Source of the DNA: Lateolabrax maculatus
Taxonomy: Eukaryota; Chordata; Actinopteri; Acropomatiformes; Lateolabracidae
NCBI GenBank assembly: GCA_031216445.1
Contig: CM062217.1
Location: forward strand, 22,637,001 to 22,701,000
Direction of reading: 5' to 3'
DNA: 64,000 nucleotides
In this document: positions 1 through 12,010 of the stretch, piece by piece
Position numbering within the stretch: the first letter of the stretch is position 1
Layout: every line of letters begins with the position of its first letter
Program-made: the position numbers and the translations under genes
The notes under the pieces: generated by a model
Databases searched by the model: none
The model's input: only the letters and a program-made list of their open reading frames with translations
What the model was told of the DNA's origin: nothing

Positions 1-1472
1 ATCTCCAATAACTCAACTGCCTCTCTTGTCAGCGTTCAGGGAAACCAAACAGAATTGGCAACCAGTGTTATTGCAATATGTTCACTCAATAAAATTAAGG
101 ACTGTAGGAAAGTTATTGAGGGTGGAAGGGCACTGAATCTTAAGCTGCCAGCATGTTTCATTGGAACCGCTTGTCAGATAGTCTCAACAGCTTTGGAAAC
201 ATCCTTCCACCACACCTTTCCAATGTTGGATTGGGAGGGGGTGGGTGGTAATTAAAGTATTATCACTCCCCCGTCTCTATGACCACTGGCTTTCCTCTCC
301 GCTTTCTTTTTTCTTTCTTTTTTTTTTTTTGGTGGCCTGAACAACTGTAAACATGTTGCCTTCTGGCACGGTAGTAACGTTCCAAACTGTGAACAGCTAC
401 AGCTGTCATGTTTCATCCCACTACACTGATTAGTAGAACAATTGGCAACGTTTGATGCTGTACTTTCATTATAGACTTAATGCCATATGATACATTCAAC
501 TTTACAACAATTATTCTTTTTGTTATGATGTAGAACAAAGGGTGTGCAGAGTAGATGAAAAAATGAATTGTTCTTTGCTGGAGATACCTTTAAATTACTG
601 ATATGATTTACGTTTTGTTTATCAAAAGAGAAATATTGGTCTTATTAGCTACTTCTTTGATTGGCATGGGAAAATCAAGACAGAGTACAGTATAGTACCC
701 TTCTGCTTTCTTGACCTCGTCTTGTACAGTCCCTTAAATACTTTAAAATGCTTTCATGCAGAGAAGCTATACTTTTCTACAATACAAAGTAGAATACAGT
801 TATACAGTAGTAGAGAATGACAGCAAATATGTTGAAAACATGTCAGGGATCATTTTGGGATAACTTAACTAGAGGACATAATAACCGACAGTTTATTGTA
901 ACTGTAGTAGTATAACTATACAGTATATTATACTGGCAAGCAGTTTCCCAAGATTCAAATTTTTTTGCCACCCTCTGTCGTCACAGACAGGGATGAGCTC
1001 TTTAACTGTACAAACACATCTAAAGTTGACCTTTCGAGGAGATAAAGATGAACATAGTGGACAGGACAGGAAGGCCACCAGGTCTGGTTGAGAACTGTAG
1101 CTACAGTAGTGCCCTCTGTAGCGCCAGACTGAAGCAAAAGAAAAAGGATCAGTCACAGTGTTTATTTTTCCTCCCAGCAGAAAAAGCCTCCATTGATGCT
1201 TTTGGATACGCTGCCCTTTTGGAGACACGGAGCAGTTTTAACCTGGCCTTTCTTTCCTATTTCCTGTCTTTCCTCCCCTCTCTGTCTCACCCAGGAGCTG
1301 GAGGGGAGCTTGTAAAGTCAGCAGCCATATGTCGTTATAAAAATAATCCAGGTTTTATTGGGATTGCCATGGGAGGGTGGCATAGGGGGGAGGTGAGGGT
1401 TAAGTGGTTATATAGCACAATTCACCTCTCTTACCAGAAAGAACTGCACTGTTATATACTGTACTGACTGCT

Positions 1473-1473
<1 letters not shown>

Positions 1474-1510
<37 letters not shown>
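1474..1510. repeat. (CA)n microsatellite
   Basis: An uninterrupted CA dinucleotide array of about 18 units. The 82-residue minus-strand open frame across it owes its valine-cysteine run to the repeat and is not a gene. Confidence 0.97.
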
Positions 1511-1512
<2 letters not shown>

Positions 1513-4500
1513 GGAGACAGAGGAGCTATTGGAAATAACAGTGGTGATTTCTTGGAGATAGAGCACAAAGGTAGGAGTGTTGACGCGTATGTGCGTTTCC
1601 ATGTGCATGTGAGGAGGCAGTATGTGTGAATCAGCGTGTGGGGGTATTAACAACATGCTGGTATTTAAACTGCCCCTCTAACAATGGGTCTTAAGTCTCT
1701 AGCCAGTGCCCACAGTCTGTCTGCTAATGGTACCCGTCCAGTCATTTACCCAGCAGGATGGAGACACTCTACGGAGTGCCAGGAAATGCTAAATATCACT
1801 AAATGAACCTATGGAGCCCCGTATAAATGCCACCTCCACCTGTAAACATCTCATTTTCTGCGCGTGCAGGGGTGTCTGATAGAGATTTCCAGGAACTTGA
1901 CAAGCCCCATAGTATTTGCAACAGGGAAGCAGATATGTCAGGTCGAACTCTAGGAACATCTCAGTCAAGTTGGTTTTGGCTAAAGGTCATGGAATAAATG
2001 TGTCTGAGCAAGTTCAAACACCGTCCAAGCCATTTTCAGGGCGATACAATCACAGCTGCGTGCAGCCAGGCCCACATGCGGCACTCGGCTTGAAGGACAA
2101 AGGGCTCTAGAAGAAATTGATAGATTAGAAAAGGGCACGGTCAGTCATTTGTCTTTTGTTTTCCCTATCAGAGGCCTTCAGTGTTGCCGTGTTGCCGGGG
2201 ACAACATTATAAAGCATGAAAGATTGCCTAGCTTATAGGCATTTATGGCAAGTGTAAGTATTTCAACTGTTTTTCACGGCTGAGCGATTTGCCCTTTAGG
2301 ATTGCAAAGATGCCTCAAAAAAACATTCCTACGCCCAGGCTCCAGAGAATGCAAGATGTGGCGTAAGGCAGGGAGCTTTGGCAGACAGAAAGGAGTTCAG
2401 TGTCCGTCCGTCACTGTCCAGACGTCCGAGGGGCCGCCCGGGGTCACAGCAGTGGAAAATGCCCTCGTTGGGATGGGTAGGGTGTGGGAGGCGGTAGCGG
2501 CTGTCTCCAGAATTCAAACACCGTCAACCCTTCAAATCTGTCTCATCCCTAACAAGATGAACCTGTAAAATTAGCCTGCTGGAATGGGTAGTAGTTACGG
2601 TGGCAGACGGAGCGCCGTGACAGGGATATTTGTCAAGAATTGGATTAAAGCAGATGGCTTTCTGAAACCTCAAACCGGTGTGATTAGATTTTCACCGTTG
2701 AACACTGATTGAAGGATGATTGCATTAAATGACACTTGGGTGGAAAAATACACACAAAAACAAGCTTGATTTGAGCAATGTGGCAGGATTGTAATCCTTG
2801 CACATGGATGCCTTTTAGCAGGCCGTCGCCCTCAGTGATCAAGAATATATCTCAATGTCATCTGAGTGATGTGCACATGTTGCATTTTTTTGCAGCCATT
2901 AGTAGCTCCCCCATGCCCTTTGTGCATTGCATTGTGGGGGAACAGTGTCCATCAACAGCACACTCAAACATCAGGGTTTTTTTTTTTGTCTGAATACTGA
3001 CTTTTTTGATTATACTTAAATTTGTCACTTTTCCACTGTCTATGCACTACATACTCAAAACTTGCTCAGATTTAGTATGAAGTATGGATTTGGGACACAG
3101 CTTTAGTCATAAAGTTAAAGTCTTTAGTCTTAGTCTTCAGTTAAATCTGGTCATGCATTCAATGTGTAATCCAGCTGTGGATAAAAAAAGAACAGTCACA
3201 GAAACACATTCTCAATGCTGGAGTTAGCGAAGCTATCTGTATTCAACATTCGCGGCAGCTTTCTCCAAGCAAACAAGTGGACAGGAATGATGTGCATTCA
3301 TAGCCAACCACCAACAAGCCTGAGGCAGAAGATGGCCTTTTAAAAAAAAAGTGGCTCCATTTTGTTAAAATAAGGATTGTTTTTATTCATATGCTGGCCG
3401 AACTTTTGGCATCCCAAATGAGAGTATCAAAATGCAGGCGTAACCAGAGCCCATTCCCATGTATCCTCCTGCAAAAAGAACAGTACAGTGTAGGAGTTAA
3501 GCTGCCCATGTATAATTTCTCTCATGTTTGCCAGTGTGTTTGCATATGCATAGCTGCCGAAGAAGATTCATCAGGCAGATTTGCAGCAAACAGAGCGGTG
3601 GTGCTGAGGGGAAGTGAGGGCGATCGCTGGTGTTTATTATAGTAAGGCAGCAAGGGGCCAGGGGCGCGGCAGAAGATGGAGAGTGGGGGAGAGATACCGG
3701 GGTCCCAGGGGCCCCAACCCTGCCTCCCTCAGCAGTTTTTCCCTGTGCACTGACAGGCGGCACACTCTCGCTTGGGGACTGAAGAAATCCCGCTTTTACA
3801 GTTTCCAGTGGAATTTAATAACCTCCTGAAACTATTCCTCTTTACATAAGACAGTAAATTAGCATGCTGTTATCCCATCAAGGGAGAAAGTACAGCAGTG
3901 AGGCAATCTATGCACACATCCAAATTAAGCAGAGATCCAACACTGATTTATAGGCTTGGTGACTTTGTGAAATTAAGTGAAAGAAACTTAAGGCTGCACC
4001 AGTGGTTTATCTCTGTCATCTAGCTGATCTATCACCCCGACTTTTAAGAAAATTAAGCTCTCTTCTTGTGTGGGGGAAAAAAACACACTCCTGAACTAAA
4101 CTACCTTGCTTTGATGAAAGCAGGCCCTATTCTTTCTTTTCTAATCAGAGACCACAAAACAACTGCAGGTCAGATTAAAAAGATGAAGCATGTTTATGAA
4201 GCAGTAATGAAAAGCAATTCTTAGATGATTCTTTTTCTTTTTCGTTTTTTTTCCTCCCTGAAAATGTTCTGATTAAAACCGTGCTTGTCACTTCCCATCG
4301 CCCTGTAATGAATATACAAGTTGAATGAAATGATGTTCTCTTGAGCTGTAATTTCCGTTTTCCGTCTGGGGGGAGGAGAGAGCTACTCATCATATGGGGC
4401 ATGCTTTAATACACTCGTCTCAATAGATATTAACCACCAGGCGATTGCAGAGGCAATGAAACATTTGGGCCATTCATTTTCCGATGAAGACAGGAGATTT

Positions 4501-5740
4501 CTCCACTTCGTTCCACAAATGTTTACCCATGAAATTGCAATGAGATGAAATGTGACAGATCAGCAGCGGCTGAAAGCAGTTTTCTGTCTAAAAGCTAACG
4601 TTGCGAAAAGACCTTTAGATTGATTATGACAACTTTGGTTCTCCGCCGTTTAGAATCAAGCTGCCACTGCTGGGTGTTAAAACCATTCATTACTTTTCAT
4701 TTCAATCTCTTTATGATCTGGCTGATGGTCTAGTATCCTAATTCTGTTATGAGGTCAGTTATGCCCACTTTAATTGGACTGATGTCTGTCAAGTAGACAA
4801 TATACTTATCTATTAAAAAAAGAGAAATTGTAAATATTTGGATAGTAATGATTTCAAGAAAGACGTTACAGGCTCTGAATGTATGCTTTGCATCTTCCAC
4901 AAGTGGTAACAGTCATATGCACACAATTAACACATTTTGTCCTCCACCTGTGATGTTGAACGAGCTGTGAGTCTCTCTGCGCTATTAAAAACTGCGGCAG
5001 ACAACGAAAGGTAACACGAGGTGAATGAGGTAATAGCTCAGAATAACTGTTTGCCAACTACAACAGTTCCCCAGTACCAGTCTCAGCCAAAGTAAACCAG
5101 AGATCTCGCTGTGATGGAAAAGTCCAAACAGAGCAAACGGAGAAGAGCGATGCAAAGAGAGCACAGGCTCACGGGAGGTGGCCTGTGCTCTGCCTCGTAA
5201 TGAGACTTTACCCCACTTTCCCACCTGGCCTGCTTTCTACATTTGCCAGACGTGCTAAATAATGTTACCATATCTGGCTGTCACTCATACAACCTTGTAG
5301 CACCGTTTCTGAGACACGTCAGGTCTGGAAATAGCAAAACAATGATTGTGCATTTTGAGTCCACCAGTTGAGGATATATGAAAGGAGGGATTGTATTTTT
5401 GTCCTGTCTTCAAGCTCTTTAGGATTTGGTTCCCATCAATACGAGCAAAATCTCCTTCTCTGTTGTTGCCGGGGAAGATTGACCTGAATTGTGAATCACT
5501 AGAGTTAATCCCTCCTACGTTTACTATTTGAAGAGCTGGATTTCCCGTGCCGGCCCCATACAGACCGTCCTGGAAGCTAACAGCGTGGATTAAGCTGCGT
5601 TCTGCAGCAGGTTGATGTCAGCTTGCACACTCTGGACGTTTACGTCGTTATTTTGAATCTGTGCCGTCGCCAAATGAAACTGTGACAGGGAACAGGAAAA
5701 TTCAAGTGTCACAGAAGAACAGATTCATAGATAAGGAACT

Positions 5741-6310
5741 AAGAAACAATAATACTTTATACATCATGAACATTTACTGGAGTCTATAGGAGTGAACCAA
5801 TAGAAGAAAAAAAATTTAAGTACTGCATACACCAACAAAAATAGTAAATATAATGTGTAATAAGGCAAATAAAGTCACATATAAAGTGAGGAGACAATGA
5901 CGTTGCAATATAAAGTTATGAATAATACAGTGAATGAAACTGGGTGTTGGGTGAAGTGTCTTGTGACTGCAGATAGCAGCTTAAAATGCAATTTCACTTG
6001 TAGCAGCAGAGCCACAGGGTGTAAAGGGTGTGTCTGATACAGCAAGACAGTAGTGCTAAAGGTTACACTTGGCAGTGTGACTGACTTAGAATCCAGCAGT
6101 TGTTTTAGTCTACTGAGAACAGTTGTCATTGAAGAGTGTGGCAGCAGCAGAGACAATAGATCTGCGCTGGCGGATCAGTCTGTCACTGCCCAGAGCATCC
6201 AGGGTTTCATGTCGGGCGTGGGGGTGTTGCCCGTGATGACCCGGAGTTGGGCCATCGTCCGTCCTTCTCTATGGAATCCAGAGAGCATCCTAGAGCAGAG
6301 CTGACTTCTT
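5741..6310 (-). repeat. Degenerate LINE-like or pseudogene 3' remnant
   Basis: Read on the minus strand, the segment starts with a decayed coding-like stretch. It includes LDALGSDRLIRQRRS and AAATLFNDNCSQ followed by a stop near 6112, with earlier stops and frame shifts. An A/T-rich tail with short pyrimidine words follows, like a 3' untranslated region. This is what an old retroposed 3' end or a decayed exon would look like. I do not recognise the source family, and chance open reading is possible. There is no intact protein. Confidence 0.35.
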
Positions 6311-7273
6311 TCTCAGTTTGTCCGGCCTCTTTCTGTCTGCTGCTGAGATGCTACTGCGCCAGCTGACTACTGCTTACAAGATGGCTGAGTCTTATACCCT
6401 TTCACGCCAAAATTAGGGTGTATATGCAGGTTTTTTAAACATGGGTACACCCGCTAAAACGAACGCGCCAGAAAACAGGGTGAGAGTGGAATGCAGCATG
6501 GAGTCCAATGACAATGTTACAGTGGTTACTTTTTTTAAAAAATCTCTCTTTCAAAGTCACTGCCGATTCGGAGCAATGTTTGAGCGCTGCTTGAACTGAG
6601 ACGGATGGAATTTGCGGCTGAGATGACAATGCGTGTTGTAGCGTCGTGCCAGAAAGAGGGGCTACAATTAGCGCATCGATCAGAGTTGAGAATGAAAGCT
6701 GATTGTACCCTTTCCCACTGAAGACAAAAGCCAGATGTTAGTAGATGTTGGTGATTTTGTGCAGTATGAAAGGGGCTTTAGAAAAGTTTTAGGAGTGCCC
6801 TCCAGACTCCAAGAAACATTATAGTGATCTCACACCTAACCTGTTTGGTTCTGTTCAATGGACCTCTGGTGCGTTTGCTCGGTTAGTGCAGTTTATCTTG
6901 GCTGGTGTGAACGGCTCTCTCACAAGGTTCTTTTTGTGGTATGAAAGCAAAGCAGACCCACCAGAGGACTGTGTGAGAGCACATATGATTTTAGCATTAA
7001 TTCAACAGCTAAACAACTATTAAATCCATTTGCAGATCACAAACTGTTGTGAAAGTTATCTTCCAATCTGTGAGAGTGATTTACAGCCTGTATTTATACA
7101 TAATTTTGTAACCATAGTAACATACAGTATGTGCGCACCACTGAACAAAGCCTGGTATCAGCCTCCTGCATTTACCCTCTTCTCCATCAATGATGCACCC
7201 TGTAATGACTAAGTCATCATAAAATGTTTGGCTGTTTCCTGTGCTATAGGCAAAGTCCGGCGTTTGTTAGACA

Positions 7274-7292
7274 CCCCCCCCCCCCCCCCCCC
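7274..7292. repeat. Poly-C homopolymer (19 nt)
   Basis: Nineteen consecutive C on the plus strand. The minus strand is a G-run able to form a quadruplex. Length in the assembly may be unreliable. Confidence 0.95.
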
Positions 7293-7773
7293 GAGGTTTG
7301 TAGGTGAGGTAGTCAGTACAGCCTCATTCATCCATATTGAGGGTTAACTCACTGCCGTCGCAAGCACACATTGAAATACTTAGGCAGATTTGAGATTTAA
7401 AAAATGATCCATTGAAGCTCTTCTGAAGTTAAATGCATCTCTCATATAAATTTCTGAAAAGAAAAAAAACACATGCTACTGGAATGCTGTAATTACTCTC
7501 GTATCCTTGTTATTGTTTATCAGATGCTGTGAAAGCTCCGAGCTGCTGACTCGCTATCAGCCGCTATCTTTCTTTGCCGCTCTGTCAGCCATTAGCCTAT
7601 AATTTATGCTTTCACACTCTCAAGGCCTTATGCTCAAAGCAATGGCATTGCTGTATGCGCAAAAGTTTTGGCTTTCAGTCTGTTGACGGCTGTACATTGA
7701 CTGATAAACAGAAACGCTGACAAATTGAGTGCTCCTTCACGCCCACTGCAGGTGTTCGAACAAAAAATAAAAA

Positions 7774-7788
7774 GGGGGGGTGGGGGGG
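7774..7788 (+). repeat. G-run, G7-T-G7
   Basis: Two G heptamers separated by one T. Each can be split into two GGG runs, so the tract satisfies a four-run quadruplex pattern. Confidence 0.9.
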
Positions 7789-9399
7789 ATAAAAAAGCTC
7801 CCATTGGAGTGGAGGTGTGAATTAAACTCCAATGCAGTTTGTTATGAAACGTGATACATTTTTAAATATAAAAAAAAAAGACAGCCAGACAAAGTCTGAA
7901 TGTGCTTCTGTGATAGACAGTTCAAACAGACATCTCTGACCATCTCACTAGAAACTAACTGAAAAATGAATATAAGTGATAAGAAATCGAAGCTGGACTT
8001 GGGAAAAATCTAAAGATTTCAAGCATAGCAAAAAGACTGCAATAGTGTCTGATCAGCACCATGGATTTCTAAAGTAAGATCTGAATGGCTTTCCACAGGC
8101 CTGGGGGCCATGAAACTGGCTCATACAGGAAATTGAGTAAGAGAGCAAGTCAAACCACCATATAAAGTTGTTCGTTATACTGAAACTCTTATTTATTCCA
8201 CGCCGGCTGCTGAATCGGCACCACAGTACATCAATGACAAATTGAACTTGAGGTCAGGCATGAAACTTCACACATGACTGCTTCCTCCCATAATACATCT
8301 GAAGTCTATTTTATCCAACCTTGGGTGCAAATCATCCCTGCAAATTCATTTTGATCATAGTCTTTCATTTTCAAGTGTAATTGACTGGGATAGACACTGA
8401 AAACATAGAAAGAAGGTCATGGTCTGCTTATTTCTTGTTTAAAAATGCTTTCTTTTTATTTAAATTCCTAGACGGCCATATTCACAGTACTAAACACAAC
8501 TCTGTAGCGCCAAGCCCACATTTTCTCAACAGTGTCTCTTGATGTGGCCCGAGGCCGTGCTACTTCTCCTTTTCATCACTGAGCTGTTTTTAACGCACTG
8601 CGGAATGAGAGTCCGACTCCAAATTAGTGTCCTAAATCCAAACTCATTAACTCTCAAACCAAACAAATCTGTGCAGAGAAACCTGATGTGTGTCTGAGAT
8701 TATGAGCATTATAATTCCGCCTGGTTTATTTGGTAATCTGTCTGTGTCAGGATTTGGGGAACTACTGTCTCTTCCCAGCGTTTCCATCAGGCGGCAGGCG
8801 GCGCTGACAGTTTAGCATCAGGCTGAAAGGTGCTGGATACAGGCTAACAGACAGCAGTAAACAGCAGTTAAAGTGCTGCGTGTATTCCTGCAGTAAAATG
8901 AACTGTAACAGATTCATAGTAGAAGATGTTTGGGCTTTACCATGGGGAAATATATTTTGTCAGTCTTGGTTTATTGATTTGTGCTGGGGTTAAAAGGCCC
9001 CATGCTGGCTGCAGCTACATCAATACTTACACTGAGACAAAAATAATTTCCAGTGTTTTCTATGCTAATCCATAGAGATTATCATTCTAATATTTACCTT
9101 CTAATCTGCACATTTAATCTTTGAATTATAATCCCATGTCATGTGTGTTATTTCATGTTTTTGTCCTCTCTGCTTTAGGATTATTAATTTATTCTTGTAG
9201 TCTAAAGCAACATAAAATGATTAGTTTGTATGAGTTTACACCGAAGCATCCTGAGGTAGGCCTAAAGGGGAACCTCCCAGCATGCTCCGGGGCAACAAAC
9301 TGATGGACAGTCTCATCATATGTGTTCCTTTATTGTAATTGGTGTTATGTTTTACTTTGTGTTTCACTGCTGCTACAGTGTTGTTATACAGTGAGTTAT

Positions 9400-9830
9400 T
9401 AAAGGGGCACTTCACCGATTATACACCTGTTTAAACAGAAAGCCTGAGATACAAACTGAACGCATGGAGTTTGGAAGACATGGGCATTTAGAAAGCAAGT
9501 GAAAGACATTATTGAATTATGGGAAATGTAGGATTCCCTGTCATTATTTTTCACCCTCCTCTGCTTTGATTTAAACCTTTTTTTTAAATGTGTTATTGTG
9601 AGTCCCCCAACTTCATGAAAGTGCAGTACTAAAATGCTGAAGAATTTCTTTAAGAGTACTAAGCAATATATACAACATGAGTGATGCTGTGTACATGATT
9701 GGTGACAATGTGATTGCATAAAGTTCACCGACTTTGGTTGAAGAGTAGAGTGGACATTAACCTCAGAACTGATGGCAACAACAACAAAAAACATTACTCT
9801 TCCTGTTGTCCTCAGCCAGGACAATGAACT
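9400..9830. repeat. Probable dispersed teleost repeat
   Basis: The left edge, TTAAAGGGGCACTTCACCGA, resembles from memory the start of a short interspersed element common in teleosts. The 141-residue minus-strand open frame inside it has no domain I recognise. The right edge is uncertain and no clear inverted terminus is visible. Confidence 0.4.
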
Positions 9831-10878
9831 TAAAATTGCTCTTGATTAAGAAGAGGCCGGAACTTGCAAAACATGGTCATGTTGTAAATACGGTTCCCTT
9901 CACTCTTGTAATAGGAATGGCCTATTACAGTTAAAAATCCCCTCCAAATTTTTTAAGGCGCATGAAAATACTTTGATTTGAATAATAATTCGTGTCTGAT
10001 ATGGTTTCCACATTACACTTGTGTGAGTTGCATACTGCATTGTGATTGGCTTCCATATTGGTTGTAGGTCAACATGTTAAACTTAAGCATCAGCAGGTGA
10101 ATGTGAAAACAGCATGTGTAGCGTCAAACAGCATGTACCTCACTCGGCACACTGAAGCTCAAACTTCACAGTCAGGGAACAAAAAATGAGTGGGGGTTTA
10201 AGAAAAATGATTATTCATAGACCCTATTTGGCATCTTCTGAACATTTATAATAATAGCAGCAGATAAGAAGAAATTCATGTTTTGAGAGCAATCAATACA
10301 TAAACACAGATCCCAAAACGCTGTCATGTGGAGAAGTGCTTTAGACCGCAAACCATTTATAAAACCAGATTATTATTTTTTTCGAGAGACAGAGAATGAA
10401 TAGAACTGAATGCCAGAAACTATAAAAGGTACGTTTAGTTAAAGACTTCATCTGAAAAGAGATCAAAGACATAAAAACAACAGATCATTTTGAGCCGGAG
10501 AAAGCCACAGTAGTATCCCTGTAATACAGCTGGAGCATTTTCTCTGGCATAGAGTGAGATCAGGAGTCAGGCCGGGACACAGAGCCAGGTGCCTTGCTGA
10601 CTGGCAGGAAGTGGTGAAGAACCAGACCCTCCAGTCTAACAATGGCCCCTTAAGCTGCCGGGCCGCCCCTGCTCCCGGACCCCCTTAAAAAAAATGGGGG
10701 ACCCCTGCTTGCCTGGGGTCAGACCCCAGGTTTGGGAGGCGCTCTGCCAGAACAGGCCCTCACCTCCCGCACAATGAAAATGTCTTAATCAAGCAGTGTA
10801 ATGGCTGCTGGGGGCCCCTCGCCTGTGTGGGGGCCCTTGTTCGGAGAGGGGAAACGGGCGGAGACCTGTTAGTGTGCC

Positions 10879-10966
10879 TTTTCTTTTTCTTTTTCTTTTT
10901 TTTTCTTTTTTTTTTTTTTTTTGGTTTTGTTTTGTTTTGTTTTGTTTTATTTATTTATTTTTTTAA
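10879..10966. repeat. T-rich low-complexity tract
   Basis: Poly-T broken by single C, then TTTTG repeats and TTTA repeats. It lies just upstream of the candidate promoter. The open frame of 176 residues starting at 10827 is mostly translation of this tract and the CA array after it. Confidence 0.9.
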
Positions 10967-11035
10967 ATCCTCCCCAGGTCCCTGCTGCGATGCGTACTGC
11001 AGAAGTAGACCGGGGGCGCACACACGCTGCAGCGC

Positions 11036-11092
11036 CACACACACACGCACGCACACACACACACACACGCACGCACACACACACGCTCACAC
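11036..11092. repeat. Interrupted (CA)n microsatellite with CG steps
   Basis: CA repeats with GCAC interruptions. Alternating purine-pyrimidine sequence including CG steps favours Z-DNA. It sits a few hundred bases upstream of the putative first exon. Confidence 0.9.
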
Positions 11093-11394
11093 CGGGTCCA
11101 GTGGAGACTGGCACAGAGACGCAGCGCTCTGTCTGTTCGCTGCGGACCTGCTGAAAGTTCTGCGCAGAGAGGCGGACAGATCCTCCCAGCTCGTCCCGGA
11201 TAGCGGATTAAATCACGCTTTCCTTCCTTTCTTTCCTTTTTTCCCTCTCTCTCTCTCTCTCCCCTTTTCCTCTTCCTCCTCTTACTCCTCCTCCTCTGGT
11301 TTCGTGTTACAAAGCCTTGGGAGGGAGTTGGCAGTTCCTCTGTTAGAAACTGAATGACTGGATCATCTGGCTTGATTTGCCTTATGGTCCAAAT

Positions 11395-11418
11395 CTTTTT
11401 TTTTTTTTCAAAAAAAAA

Positions 11419-11450
<32 letters not shown>
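11395..11450. repeat. Poly-T / poly-A / (AT)n tract
   Basis: A T-run of about 13, a short poly-A run, then alternating AT to 11450. It can fold or melt easily. It lies directly before the candidate first exon and contains TATA-like words by composition alone, so I do not call a TATA box. Confidence 0.92.
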
Positions 11451-11459
11451 GAAATAAGA

Positions 11460-11667
11460 AAGGAGAAGAGAGAACCCGCGGAGCCAATTCACCTGAAACA
11501 GATGAGGATGTGGAATAATTTATAACTCAAAAACAAATCCGAGGTAACGGGAGGGAGAAGAGAGAGGGAGAAAAAGGATACTGGGTCTGTCGTCAGAGAA
11601 AGACGGAGAGGAAGGCGCAGGACGCTCTGCCCGTCTTCATCACCGCCATCCCCGCCGTCAGAAGAAG
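11460..11667 (+). other. sema4c: Putative non-coding first exon of the semaphorin gene
   Basis: A purine-rich stretch becomes CpG-rich and ends in GAAGAAG followed by the near-perfect donor GTAAGTTT at 11668. There is no extended open frame joining it to known protein. The only early ATG codons lie at 11502 and 11508 in one short frame that stops at 11525 after seven codons, which would act as an upstream open reading frame if transcribed. The transcription start is not visible; the left limit is set only by the end of the AT tract and may be wrong by hundreds of bases. Assignment to the gene whose signal-peptide exon lies about 41.6 kb downstream is inference from strand, order and the lack of any other coding segment between. 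Confidence 0.45.
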
Positions 11668-12010
11668 GTAAGTTTGGAGCCGCTACGTCGTAATGGTGGT
11701 TGCGGCGCTGCGAGGCGGCTGGATTAAAAGTAGACGAGAGGAGGGACGCAGGGGCAGGGAGGCATCCTGATCCGGAGTCCCCGGGTCTCCAACTGTTGCC
11801 GTGAAGCCCCCTTTTTCCCCCCCCTCGGACGCGGGACGCCGTCCGCACGGATCATTGCGGTGCCGCACGCTGCCCTCGATGGTGCTGCAACTTTATGTCC
11901 GTTTCGCGCAGTGTAAAGACGGCGCAGTGCGGCCGGGAGCAGCTGGAGGGGCATCAGCTCCGGGCTCTCGCTGTAGTCTGCACATCTACAGCACACGCAG
12001 TGCTCCGGTG
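11560..12010 (+). promoter_or_regulatory. CpG-rich patch, candidate promoter region
   Basis: CG dinucleotides are frequent here, for example around 11641-11660, 11680-11720, 11825-11870 and 11905-11940, while most of the window is CpG-poor. The patch spans the candidate first-exon donor, as vertebrate CpG-island promoters often do. No TATA or initiator element can be picked with confidence. Other CpG-enriched patches at 24.66-24.80, 41.74-42.06 and 61.30-61.46 kb are weaker or lack a matching donor. Confidence 0.5.

Larger units (their letters stand above)
1..11459. other. 5' flanking DNA without a recognisable gene
   Basis: I find no coding exon, RNA gene or convincing splice-site pair on either strand. 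Open frames here are short, lack domain motifs and have no supporting splice signals. The stretch holds a CA microsatellite near 1.5 kb, a poly-C run near 7.3 kb, a G-run near 7.8 kb, a degenerate minus-strand repeat-like tract at about 5.7-6.3 kb, a repeat-like segment from 9.4 kb and a T-rich tract from 10.88 kb. Parts at 2.1-2.8, 4.4-4.8 and 7.4-7.7 kb are complex, non-repetitive sequence that could be conserved non-coding DNA, but a single sequence cannot show this. Confidence 0.6.

Noticed and set aside
1048..1467. 139-codon open frame on the plus strand
   Set aside because: No domain, no splice or start context, and a paired minus-strand open frame of similar quality. It looks like chance.
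11420..11450. TATA box in the AT array
   Set aside because: Any (AT)n array contains TATA words, and its position relative to a transcription start is unknown.
10827..11487. Open frames of 174-176 codons on both strands
   Set aside because: They translate poly-T, CA, CT and AT tracts (phenylalanine, histidine-threonine, serine and arginine-glutamate runs).
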